Positions 1 to 6,778 of a stretch of DNA of 11,848 nucleotides are shown piece after piece. A program made the position numbers and the translations under genes. Source of the stretch: an uncultured Bacilli bacterium. Its GTDB lineage: Bacteria > Bacillota_I > Bacilli_A > RF39 > UBA660. The stretch spans positions 1 to 11,848 of the forward strand of contig CALVPL010000058.1 of assembly GCA_944351315.1 (NCBI GenBank). The letters are read 5' to 3'. Below the pieces are notes generated by a model, which was not told where the DNA came from, ran no database searches, and saw nothing but the letters and a program-made list of their open reading frames with translations. The first letter of the stretch is position 1, and every line of letters begins with the position of its first letter.

Positions 1-2278
1 AAATTTCTTCGGAAATTATTTTTCCTTCCCATTTAAGTAATTGGCTAATTAAAGTATAGTCTGCATCACTCTTTATGAGAATTTTAAATTCTTTACCAAG
101 ATTTAACTCAGCTTTTTTATTTCTAAATAGACGAATAAAGGTGTTTAAATCGTCAATTTTTTCTTCTTCCTCTAAGAACATTTCTTTTTTATCAACCTTA
201 GGATATGAGCTAATAATTAAAGCATCTGTAGTTTTGGGAATTTGAGTATAAATTTTTTCGGTTACAAAAGGCATGAATGGATGTAGCATCTTTAAAATTC
301 CTAGTAAAACTTTTCGTAAAGTAGATTTAGTACTTATGTTTTCTAAAGAGAATTTGGCCATTTCAATATATTGATCACAGAAATCTTCCCAAATAAATTT
401 ATAAAGGATACTTGAAACGTTTTGGAATTCATATTTATCCATATATTTTGTAACTTCTTTAATGGTTTTGTTATAACGAGTTAAAATCCATTTGTCAGCA
501 TCAGTAAGATGAGAATATTCTTCATTTTCAAAGTTTTCGATATTCATTAAAACAAAACGAGAAGCATTCCAGATTTTATTAATGAAGTTCCAAGTAGATT
601 TGACTTTTTCTTCGTCGTAACGGAGATCAGTTCCTGGAGCGGTTGAAGTCGCTAAGTAATAACGTAGTGCATCAGCTCCATACTCTTCAATTACATCCAT
701 TGGATCGACTCCGTTTCCCAAGGATTTACTCATTTTTCTTCCTTCTTTATCCCGAATAAGTCCATGGATATAGCAATATTCAAAAGGACGTTTTTTAGTA
801 AAATGAAGACCTTGGAAAGTCATACGATTTACCCAGAATGGAATGATATCATATCCCGTTACTAAGATGTTATTTGGGTAATACTTTTTGTAATCTTCTG
901 TTTCATCAGGCCAGCCTAAAGTACTAAATGGCCATAGAGCACTAGAAAACCATGTATCTAATACATCTTCATCTTGAACCCAGCCTTCACATTCTGGAGC
1001 TGTCATTCCAACATAGATTTGATCGTCTTTATACCAAGCTGGAATTTGATGTCCCCACCAAAGTTGTCTAGAAATACACCAATCGTAAGTAATTTCCATC
1101 CAGTGATTCATAATTTTTTCATAACGAGCTGGTAAGAATTTTACTTTTGTTTCTTTATTTTTTTGATTTTCTAAAACCTTGTCAGCTAAAGGACGCATTT
1201 TGACAAACCATTGTTTTGATAAATAAGGTTCAACCATAACATCGGTTCTTTCAGAATGACCTACTGAATGAACAATTTTTTCAACCTTTAGTAAATAGCC
1301 TTTTTCTTTTAATTCTTGAACAACTTTTTCTCGAGCTACAAAACGATCTAACCCTTGATAATGTAAAGCATTTTCATTCATTGTTCCATCTGGATTTATA
1401 ACCACGATTTTTTCTAAGTTATGTCTTAATCCTACTTCATAATCGTTTGGATCATGGCAAGGTGTGATTTTTACACAACCGCTTCCTTTTTCTGGGTCGG
1501 CATGGGCATCTCCTATAACAGGAATTTCCCGATTGACAATTGGAAGCAATACTTTTTTTCCAATATACTTTTTATATCTTTCATCCTCAGGATTTACCGC
1601 GATTGCTGTATCTCCAAACATTGTTTCTGGTCGTGTTGTTGCGATATCTAAATATCCTTCTTCCTCTACAAATGGATATTTAATATGATAAAAAGCTCCT
1701 TCGACATCTTTATAAATAACTTCTTCGTTAGATAATGCCGTCTTAGCCATAGGATCCCAGTTAATCATTCTTTCTCCACGATAGATTAATCCTTCTTCAT
1801 ATAGACGAACAAAAACTGTTCGAACTGCTTTACTTAAACCTTCATCTAAAGTAAATCTTTCTTTTGCATAATCGAGACTCAAACCTAGCTTCGCCCATTG
1901 TTGGTGAATATTTTCAGCATACTCATCTTTCCAAGCCCAAGCACATTTTAACCACTCTTCTCGTTTCATGCTTCTTGGATCAATTCCTTCTTCACGAAGT
2001 TTTTTATCTACTTTTGCTTGCGTAGCAATTCCAGCATGATCCATACCAGGAACCCATAAAGCATCGTATCCTTGCATTCTTTTATAGCGAATCATAATAT
2101 CTTGAATGGTTGTATCCCAAGCATGACCTAAGTGCAATTTTCCAGTTACATTAGGTGGTGGGATTACAATACAAAAAGGTTTGCCATTATTTTTTCCGGA
2201 TGCAAAATATCCCTTTTCTTTCCATGTTTCATAAGCATTTTCTTCTACTTCTTTCGGATTGTATTTTTTATCTAGCAT
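1..2278 (-). CDS. valS: Valyl-tRNA synthetase (3' end outside window)
   Basis: Cytoplasmic class I aminoacyl-tRNA synthetase that charges tRNA-Val with valine and edits mischarged Thr. The window shows 759 codons from the start; roughly the last 120 residues, including the C-terminal coiled coil usual in this family, lie beyond position 1. Visible motifs are the HIGH motif as HLGH at residues 49-52 after PPPNVTGK, and KMSKS at 515-519 followed by LGNGVDP. Between them lies the CP1 editing domain, with GSGCVKITPCHDPND at about 265-279, and the tRNA-binding helical domain follows. The start at 2278 is preceded by AAGGAGG with a 7-nt spacer, and that ribosome binding site overlaps the stop codon of the upstream 129-residue gene (12-nt gap). 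Co-transcription behind the T-box at 2701-2888 is expected. Odd point: two Cys in the editing motif where Ala is usual in relatives I recall. Identification is secure. Confidence 0.98.
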   Translation of the reverse strand, partial: MLDKKYNPKEVEENAYETWKEKGYFASGKNNGKPFCIVIPPPNVTGKLHLGHAWDTTIQDIMIRYKRMQGYDALWVPGMDHAGIATQAKVDKKLREEGIDPRSMKREEWLKCAWAWKDEYAENIHQQWAKLGLSLDYAKERFTLDEGLSKAVRTVFVRLYEEGLIYRGERMINWDPMAKTALSNEEVIYKDVEGAFYHIKYPFVEEEGYLDIATTRPETMFGDTAIAVNPEDERYKKYIGKKVLLPIVNREIPVIGDAHADPEKGSGCVKITPCHDPNDYEVGLRHNLEKIVVINPDGTMNENALHYQGLDRFVAREKVVQELKEKGYLLKVEKIVHSVGHSERTDVMVEPYLSKQWFVKMRPLADKVLENQKNKETKVKFLPARYEKIMNHWMEITYDWCISRQLWWGHQIPAWYKDDQIYVGMTAPECEGWVQDEDVLDTWFSSALWPFSTLGWPDETEDYKKYYPNNILVTGYDIIPFWVNRMTFQGLHFTKKRPFEYCYIHGLIRDKEGRKMSKSLGNGVDPMDVIEEYGADALRYYLATSTAPGTDLRYDEEKVKSTWNFINKIWNASRFVLMNIENFENEEYSHLTDADKWILTRYNKTIKEVTKYMDKYEFQNVSSILYKFIWEDFCDQYIEMAKFSLENISTKSTLRKVLLGILKMLHPFMPFVTEKIYTQIPKTTDALIISSYPKVDKKEMFLEEEEKIDDLNTFIRLFRNKKAELNLGKEFKILIKSDADYTLISQLLKWEGKIISEEI

Positions 2279-2290
2279 TTTATTTCCTCC

Positions 2291-2680
2291 TTATAATGTT
2301 AAATTGTTTAAAATATTATTTAAAAAGTTCTTTACATTGCCTATATCATGATATTTTCCATTTTTGTATTCTATTGCATGAATACGGACGGGCTCATCAA
2401 GAAAATTTTCCAGATAATATTTTGCTTGTTGTTTGGTAGTGCCTTCTGGAAACAAAACAACCAAATCGGTAACATCTGGCATGATGATTAAATCTTGAAA
2501 ATTCTCACAAGCATATTTGGAATTATCCAACATTGAATCTTTTATTTGATAATTTTCATCATAATATTTTTGAATAATTTGACCGACTAAAATATCGTGT
2601 CTTATCGTATCATCCTCCGTCGCATTTGTTAATACTTCACCACTAGGTTCTACAACTAAAACTTCTTTTAAATAATCCAT
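2291..2680 (-). CDS. Uncharacterised 129-residue protein in the valS operon
   Basis: I do not recognise this protein. It is 129 residues, acidic to neutral, with no signal peptide or membrane segment, so probably cytoplasmic. It begins MDYLKEVLVVEPSGEVLTNA and looks like a mixed alpha/beta fold, with hydrophobic strands (LKEVLVVE, QDLIIMPDVTDLVVLFP) and a helix around TTKQQAKYYLENFL. It has one Cys (about residue 58) and no obvious catalytic motif. The start at 2680 is preceded by AAAGAGGG with a 7-nt spacer. A longer in-frame start at 2743 lies inside the T-box antiterminator and is rejected. The gene starts 20 nt after the T-box terminator U-run and ends 12 nt before valS, so it is the first gene under T-box control. 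That context suggests a role tied to valine or tRNA-Val supply, or merely a passenger; the sequence does not decide. A real gene is likely because start, ribosome binding site, spacing and protein composition all agree. Confidence 0.85.
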   Translation of the reverse strand: MDYLKEVLVVEPSGEVLTNATEDDTIRHDILVGQIIQKYYDENYQIKDSMLDNSKYACENFQDLIIMPDVTDLVVLFPEGTTKQQAKYYLENFLDEPVRIHAIEYKNGKYHDIGNVKNFLNNILNNLTL

Positions 2681-2700
2681 ATCTAATCCCTCTTTCCAAT

Positions 2701-2744
2701 AAAAAAAGATGATACCAAAGGAGTCTATGTTAGACGGTACCATC
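2701..2744 (-). terminator. T-box intrinsic terminator
   Basis: On the minus strand GATGGTACC (2744-2736) pairs with GGTATCATC (2716-2708), 9 bp with one G-U, followed by seven T (2707-2701). The 5' arm overlaps the T-box bulge, so this stem and the antiterminator (2747-2718) exclude each other. This is the off state when charged tRNA is abundant. It may also stop transcripts arriving from the operon at 2928-6156, which has no clear terminator of its own. Confidence 0.93.
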
Positions 2745-2888
2745 CTTACTTTTACTTTTTTTGATAAAGCAGTATTCTGCTACATAACTTCCTTGCAACC
2801 TTCAAAAGACTTTTTTACTTAGTTTCACCAACCCTAAGCTCTCTTTAAAAAAAGGATCTTCTTACTCCTCAAGTTCAACGTTTTATAT
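2701..2888 (-). promoter_or_regulatory. T-box riboswitch leader, probably tRNA-Val specific
   Basis: This leader senses uncharged tRNA and controls read-through into the 129-residue gene and valS. Reading 5'->3' on the minus strand: the Stem I loop-E strand AGUA (2866-2863), the conserved AGAGAGC (2844-2838), the distal loop GGUUGGUGAAA (2833-2823), and GAA of the specifier loop (2803-2801) followed by GGUUG. CUUG/CAAG closes below that loop and AGAAGA/UCUUUU above it. A Stem III hairpin AGCAG-AAUA-CUGCU is at 2781-2768. The antiterminator is AAGGA / UGGUACC bulge / GUCUA-ACA-UAGAC / UCCUU (2747-2718). The UGGU in the bulge pairs with a tRNA 3' end ACCA, fitting the A73 of tRNA-Val. The specifier is most likely GUU (Val, 2799-2797, followed by a purine). 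GGU (Gly) one base earlier is the alternative, but UGGU and valS argue against it. No Stem II is visible. Confidence 0.95.
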
Positions 2889-2892
2889 TTAT

Positions 2893-2921
2893 ATAATACT
2901 TTACAATGCTGCAAAATGCAA
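2893..2921 (-). promoter_or_regulatory. Promoter of the T-box / valS operon
   Basis: Minus-strand -35 TTGCAT (2921-2916), 17-bp spacer, -10 TATTAT (2898-2893). The predicted start near 2886 falls just before the T-box Stem I, which is where such a leader should begin. The -35 box begins 6 nt after the stop codon of the upstream gene. Confidence 0.75.
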
Positions 2922-2927
2922 GTTTTT

Positions 2928-3896
2928 TTACACACTTATTGTCTCGACGACTTGATCATTGATTGAAATAATTATTTGATTATTAATATCTACTTCCGTA
3001 AATACCTTATCTCCTTCTTTAAGAGTGTATGTTTGACTGACAATTCTTCGTTCAGCAATATTATAGACATAAAATTCTTGATTTTGTGTCATACAATTTA
3101 CATACTTATCTGTAAAAGAAAGATTAGCAAAATCTCCTTCTAAAACTGGAGCATTGCTATAATTTACTAAATGATATATTCCATTGATATTTCTTGTAAT
3201 TAAATAGGTACCTGTATAATCGATAATTGGATCGGCAATTTTTTCAGTTAAAATGGCTCCACTTCGATCTATTAGATACCAAGAACCATCTTTTAAAACA
3301 ATAAAGTAATCGGCTAAAACTTTTCCTTCTTCGTTTACATCATTTTTTAAAGCAATGTATTCATATTCAAACGGAATAAAGATATTCATCATATTTTCTA
3401 AAGAAAGAACTCCGTACTTATTGCTTTCATTTCTGGCAATTAATAAATTCCCATCAATTCCTACTCCATAATTATTTACTTCGGTGTAAGGAAGTTGTTT
3501 GTATGCAGTTTGAGTTGTTAAATCATAGACAAATACTTCGGTGTTGGAAAGATCTTTTGTATCTCTTAAAACGGCAAAGCGACTGTTGTATAATTTTATC
3601 GTTGCCTCTTCTTCTGATGGATAAGAATTTATGCCATATTCTTGATCGTTATTTGTGCTAAGAGCATACCCACAAATTGGATTTTCGCACTCGTATGTTC
3701 CAAGTAAACTGCCATCACTTTCGGAATAAAACCATAATTTGTTATCAAAGAAAAAATCTTTATTGGTATTTTCTAAACTCGTTGTTTTAGAGGAACTGGT
3801 GAGTTTAAAATACACCCCAGCTCCTGCAAGTGGAACGAAAATACAGAGCAAAATGATTAAAACAATGAAGGCTCCTTTTTGAACTTTAGGATTCAT
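2928..3896 (-). CDS. Membrane-anchored WG-repeat-like protein, single-module form
   Basis: A 322-residue single-pass membrane protein. Residues 9-29 are hydrophobic (FIVLIILLCIF) after a Lys-containing N-terminus, giving an inside-N, outside-C signal-anchor. The outer part (about 51-322) is beta-rich. It contains DNKLWFYSESDGSLLGTYEC with C70 and C75, a VFVYDL motif at 122-126, and NKYGVLSLENMMNIFIPFEYEYI at 159-181, a pattern like WG repeats (YGV...IPFEYD.I), then WYLIDRSGAILTE. This module is homologous to both halves of the upstream gene's product. The start at 3896 overlaps the end of that gene by 11 nt and has GAAGGA 11 nt before it. A GTG at 3905 is possible but lies only 2 nt from that site. 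Translational coupling is likely. Function is unknown: a beta-propeller-like extracellular binding or scaffold role is inference. The next unit's promoter starts 6 nt after the stop. Confidence 0.88.
   Translation of the reverse strand: MNPKVQKGAFIVLIILLCIFVPLAGAGVYFKLTSSSKTTSLENTNKDFFFDNKLWFYSESDGSLLGTYECENPICGYALSTNNDQEYGINSYPSEEEATIKLYNSRFAVLRDTKDLSNTEVFVYDLTTQTAYKQLPYTEVNNYGVGIDGNLLIARNESNKYGVLSLENMMNIFIPFEYEYIALKNDVNEEGKVLADYFIVLKDGSWYLIDRSGAILTEKIADPIIDYTGTYLITRNINGIYHLVNYSNAPVLEGDFANLSFTDKYVNCMTQNQEFYVYNIAERRIVSQTYTLKEGDKVFTEVDINNQIIISINDQVVETISV
2931..3746 (-). repeat. Module copy 3 (residues ~51-322 of the small membrane protein)
   Basis: Third copy, the whole exported part of the smaller protein. 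Landmarks: GTYEC ending at C70, second Cys C75, SRFAVLRD at 105, VFVYDLTTQTAYKQL at 121, YGVLSLE then FIPFEYEYI at 173, and final strands FTEVDI/IISI at about 299-311. The G-S/T-Y to IPF spacing is 109 residues, close to copy 1. Confidence 0.75.
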
Positions 3897-6156
3897 CCGT
3901 ACCACTGTCCTTCACTCTTGGGAAGCCAATTTTGGCACTATAGGTATTGTTAGAATTTCCTACTTCAACATAGACATTGTCTTTATCAAAGGTAATACGG
4001 AATGCTTTTGTTCCTGAGCCATAGTAGTTTGTGATATTTAAAGGAACTCCTGTTTCGCCCTCTTCACTAACTGTAATTTCTTCATTATCATAAGTAAAGA
4101 CATGAACTTTATTATTTAAAACTGCTGCATAATATTCGTTATATAATTCAATATAATTATAAGAAGATGAAGAAATTTCTTTTTCATAACTATGAACAAA
4201 ATACATGTTATCTTTATATGTTTTTAGATATTTATGGGTATCATCTACTTCTAAATAATCGACAATCGGACTATTTTTATCGGCAGTAAGTTTATTGGCA
4301 TCTTGATCATAAAGTGCATATCCAGCATCGCTTTCGCAAACGTAATAATCTCCTAATTTTTTGATGCTGTTAAATTCAAATGGAATTACTGGTGATACTC
4401 CATCCATAGTAATTTTGGCAACTCCAAATTTACCACTACTTTTAGAAACGGCAATAAAATAGACGTTATTGGTATTTACAAATGTCAAATCGCTTACATT
4501 GGTATAGCTTGCTGTATCGACATTTGTATATTTTGCAATTTCTTTTTTGTTCACTAAATCATAAAGAACAACGGTATCGCCATCTAAAATGAACACAAAT
4601 TGCTTATTTATAAGTGGAATTGCTCCTGTTTCTGCACTATGATCCATTTCTTTTGTATTGCCTGTTGTTTCATGATAGAAAGAATCGGTCGCAAGCTTAC
4701 ATGTAACTAAAGTCGTAGTGCTTTCATCAATGGCATTTTTATTTGTACATGGATAACTTCCTAGTAAAGTTTCTTTATTAGAATCGGAATAAAAGTAAAT
4801 AGAACCATCAAAATAATTCATATATGCTAGTTTGGCTGAAAGTTTTCCTTCTAAAATATTTACAGAAAAATTCTCATAATCTTCGCCTTCATATACATTG
4901 ATATTTAAAATGTTATTTTCATAGTTTACAGTGAAAGCTTGTTCGGTTTTGGTAAGTTTATAATCCTCATAAGTTTCTACTGGATCATACTTGGCATTTT
5001 TTAAAGGAATGCCTTCACTACGCATTTTATGATTTTCATAATCTAAAACAACTAAATTATTATTTTGAACTGTTAATACTAAGTCGCCTACTAAAGTGGC
5101 ATAATCGTATTCTCCTTTATTGATCTCTGTCGCATTATAATCATAGATACGATACTTCCCTGTTGCATCTTTTGTAATTAAATGGGTATCTGTAGCTTCA
5201 ACAATAGAAGCAGTAAAGGCTTTTGTTAAAATTTTGTTTTGTAAGTCTGCTAAATAAGAATTATTGTCTTTACGAACTGCCAATAATTTTATTTCTTCTT
5301 GATGAGGTAAAATTCCTAATTCATCATAAGAATATGGAATAACGGTTTCCATTTTTTCTTCAGTAAAATGTTCTAGACCATAAAGACTTTCATCATCTTT
5401 TAAAACAACATAGTCTTCATATTCGTCATAAGCTTTTACAGCAAAAACCGTTTTTAGCACTTCATTTGTTTTCATATCGTATACTTTAATTCGTTCATCT
5501 TCTTCATCTTTACGATCTACAACGAAAACAAATCGATCTTGATATATTTTTGTTCTTCTTTTTAAAGGATTTCCTTCTTCATCTACTTTTTTTGTTGTAG
5601 AAAAATCATCTTCTTCAGTTAAGTAAGCTACTTCACACAAGGTTTCGTCTTTATTTTCGCATTCATAGCTCCCTAGTTCTTGTTCGCCATCTAAGAAAAT
5701 AAGTTTTCCATCTTCATAACGATAGTTATCCATTTCTAAGACTACACCTGGTTTTTCTTCTATTGGTTTAGAAGGTTCTTTTTTGAATAAAAAGAATAAA
5801 CCAACCGCGATAGCGATAAGAATTAGAATTAAGAGGACGATAAAAATAATCTTTTTCTTTTTATCTAAACCTTGCCATTTGTTCTTTATTTTCTTGAAAA
5901 AATTCTCTTTTTCTCGCTTTTCTTCGGTTTCTTTTTTTTCTTCTTCCTCTTTTTTTATAGTTTCTTTTGTATCTACAACTGTCCGAAATACTAAATCGGC
6001 ATCGTCCATATTATCATCAAATTCTTTTTCAAGTCCGTTTTCAATATTATTTATAGCTGTGATGGATAAATCCTTTAGAGTTTGAACTTCTTTGGTCGTT
6101 TCTATTTTTTCAACCTCATCTTCATTTATAATATCATTAAACTCTTTATCATCCAT
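3886..6156 (-). CDS. Large membrane protein with two tandem WG-repeat-like exported modules
   Basis: A 756-residue protein of unknown function. Residues 1-100 are a highly charged cytoplasmic region (Glu/Lys-rich, KKEEEEKKETEEKREKE at about 69-84, likely helical or disordered). Residues 103-123 are one membrane helix flanked by Lys, inside-N. The rest is exported and made of two copies of one module, about 145-425 and 449-742. Each has G-S-Y-x-C (C166; C470), a second Cys (C174; C486), a V(Y/L)YDx box and a WG-like box, VIPYSYDEL at 272-280 and VIPFEFNSI at 590-598. The downstream overlapping gene has a third copy. The start at 6156 follows AGGAGA, and the promoter TTGTCA-17-TATAAT lies just upstream. 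A longer in-frame ATG at 6210 would fall on the promoter -35 and lacks a binding site, so it is rejected. Possible roles include a cell-surface sensor, scaffold or adhesin; none can be assigned. Confidence 0.9.
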   Translation of the reverse strand: MDDKEFNDIINEDEVEKIETTKEVQTLKDLSITAINNIENGLEKEFDDNMDDADLVFRTVVDTKETIKKEEEEKKETEEKREKENFFKKIKNKWQGLDKKKKIIFIVLLILILIAIAVGLFFLFKKEPSKPIEEKPGVVLEMDNYRYEDGKLIFLDGEQELGSYECENKDETLCEVAYLTEEDDFSTTKKVDEEGNPLKRRTKIYQDRFVFVVDRKDEEDERIKVYDMKTNEVLKTVFAVKAYDEYEDYVVLKDDESLYGLEHFTEEKMETVIPYSYDELGILPHQEEIKLLAVRKDNNSYLADLQNKILTKAFTASIVEATDTHLITKDATGKYRIYDYNATEINKGEYDYATLVGDLVLTVQNNNLVVLDYENHKMRSEGIPLKNAKYDPVETYEDYKLTKTEQAFTVNYENNILNINVYEGEDYENFSVNILEGKLSAKLAYMNYFDGSIYFYSDSNKETLLGSYPCTNKNAIDESTTTLVTCKLATDSFYHETTGNTKEMDHSAETGAIPLINKQFVFILDGDTVVLYDLVNKKEIAKYTNVDTASYTNVSDLTFVNTNNVYFIAVSKSSGKFGVAKITMDGVSPVIPFEFNSIKKLGDYYVCESDAGYALYDQDANKLTADKNSPIVDYLEVDDTHKYLKTYKDNMYFVHSYEKEISSSSYNYIELYNEYYAAVLNNKVHVFTYDNEEITVSEEGETGVPLNITNYYGSGTKAFRITFDKDNVYVEVGNSNNTYSAKIGFPRVKDSGTDES
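3931..4812 (-). repeat. Module copy 2 (residues ~449-742 of the large membrane protein)
   Basis: Second copy. Landmarks: GSYPC ending at C470, second Cys C486, NKQFVFILDGD at about 517-527, VLYDLVNKKEIAKY at 530, GKFGVAKI then VIPFEFNSI at 590, and the final strands FRITF/VYVEV at about 719-732. The G-S-Y to IPF spacing is 125 residues, longer than in the other copies because of an insertion around residues 493-512. Confidence 0.75.
4882..5724 (-). repeat. Module copy 1 (residues ~145-425 of the large membrane protein)
   Basis: First diverged copy of the exported beta-rich module. Landmarks: GSYEC ending at C166, second Cys C174, QDRFVFVVD at about 206-214, VYDMKTNEVLKTV at 225, LYGLEHF then VIPYSYDEL at 272, and a C-terminal strand pair FTVNY/LNINVY at about 408-422. 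The distance from the G-S-Y box to IPY is 111 residues. Boundaries are approximate. Confidence 0.75.
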
Positions 6157-6181
6157 TATTTTCACTCTCCTACTATACCTA

Positions 6182-6210
6182 ATTATAGCAATGAAATATT
6201 TATTTGACAA
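6182..6210 (-). promoter_or_regulatory. Promoter of the two-gene membrane-protein operon
   Basis: Minus-strand -35 TTGTCA (6210-6205), 17-bp spacer, perfect -10 TATAAT (6187-6182). The start is expected near 6175, leaving a leader of about 20 nt that still holds the AGGAGA site at 6171-6166. One of the strongest promoter matches in the window. It supports the ATG at 6156 as the real start of the large gene. Confidence 0.85.
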
Positions 6211-6321
6211 GACAAAAATTCTTCGTAAAAAACTCCCTTTTATTTTTACTCTTTATCAATTTTTTTATCCTTTTAAAATTTTGATGTGATTATTAAAACA
6301 CATTTTTTGTTATTTTCTTAT

Positions 6322-6329
6322 GATATAAT
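6322..6329 (+). promoter_or_regulatory. Extended -10 promoter for the DUF192 gene
   Basis: TGATATAAT at 6321-6329, an extended -10 (TG-n-TATAAT) without a clear -35 (only T-rich sequence at 6299-6308). The predicted start is near 6336, giving a leader of about 70 nt. It is divergent from the membrane-protein promoter at 6182-6210. The rest of the 249-nt gap (6157-6405) shows no further gene or strong structure. Confidence 0.65.
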
Positions 6330-6405
6330 ATTTATAGTTTTAGTTTTATTCCATTCATAAAATATATTTTTCTTCATAGAGTTTTGGTAAAAGGAGAGAT
6401 CATAA

Positions 6406-6732
6406 ATGAATTTAAAAATTAATAACAAAAAAATGACTGTAAAGAAAGCGACAAATTTTAAAACACGATTATTTGGCTTAATGGGTCAAAAAGGCATAAA
6501 GGAAGGAATACTTTTTCCTAAATGTAATGCTATTCATACTTTTTTTATGAAAGAAGAAATTGATGTTATTGGATTAAATGAGGAAAATCAAGTCATTTAT
6601 ATTTATCGAAATGTTCCAAAAAATAAAATTGTTAAAGTAAGTAATGAAAATAAAAAAACTAGTATTTTAGAACTTCCTAAAGATACTAGTAAAGGTTTAG
6701 TAATTGGTTCTGTTTTAACTTTTACTGAATAA
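6406..6732 (+). CDS. DUF192 family protein
   Basis: A 108-residue protein of the DUF192 family (Pfam PF02643), a small conserved beta-rich fold of unknown function. The family pattern is clear: FKTRLFGLMGQK at residues 18-29, EGILFPKCNAIHTFFMKEEI at 33-52 (matching the family's G-M-L-F ... F-x-M-K-N-T block), DVIGLNEENQVIYIY at 53-67 and the terminal ILELPKDTSKGL at 87-98. Many relatives are exported, but this one has no signal peptide and is probably cytoplasmic. The start at 6406 has AAGGAG at 6391-6396 with 9-nt spacing. It is the only plus-strand gene, alone in its unit, convergent with fic (12-nt gap) and divergent from the membrane-protein operon. It gives no functional clue to either neighbour. 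Confidence 0.93.
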   Translation: MNLKINNKKMTVKKATNFKTRLFGLMGQKGIKEGILFPKCNAIHTFFMKEEIDVIGLNEENQVIYIYRNVPKNKIVKVSNENKKTSILELPKDTSKGLVIGSVLTFTE

Positions 6733-6736
6733 AATA

Positions 6737-6778
6737 TTAAAAAGCTATTTTTTATCTATTTTAAAGTCTAATAGCTGT
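6737..6778 (-). terminator. Weak candidate terminator after fic
   Basis: On the minus strand AGCTATT (6776-6770) and AATAGCT (6749-6743) form a 7-bp stem with a 20-nt loop, followed by TTTTAATATTTT. The hairpin overlaps the end of fic and is AT-rich, so efficiency is doubtful. It lies where the obg-fic transcript should end, opposite the end of the convergent DUF192 gene. Confidence 0.35.

Noticed and set aside
2155..2439. Plus-strand reading frame of 94 codons
   Set aside because: It lies antisense to valS and the 129-residue gene, is rich in Leu, Phe, His and Cys with no family pattern, and has no ribosome binding site.
2681..2743. 21-residue N-terminal extension of the small valS-operon gene
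   Set aside because: It would be encoded by the T-box antiterminator and terminator itself, and the ATG at 2680 has a proper ribosome binding site.
2902..2927. Small TGCA-AAA-TGCA hairpin followed by T7 on the plus strand
   Set aside because: The stem is only 4 bp and no plus-strand gene leads into it; the T-run is the antisense of the codons around the stop of the small membrane protein.
6157..6210. 18-residue N-terminal extension of the large membrane protein
   Set aside because: It overlaps the -35 and -10 boxes and has no ribosome binding site; the ATG at 6156 follows AGGAGA.
5783..6289. Plus-strand Ser/Phe-rich reading frames opposite the large membrane protein
   Set aside because: They are the antisense of Glu/Lys-rich codons, with low-complexity translations and no start signals.
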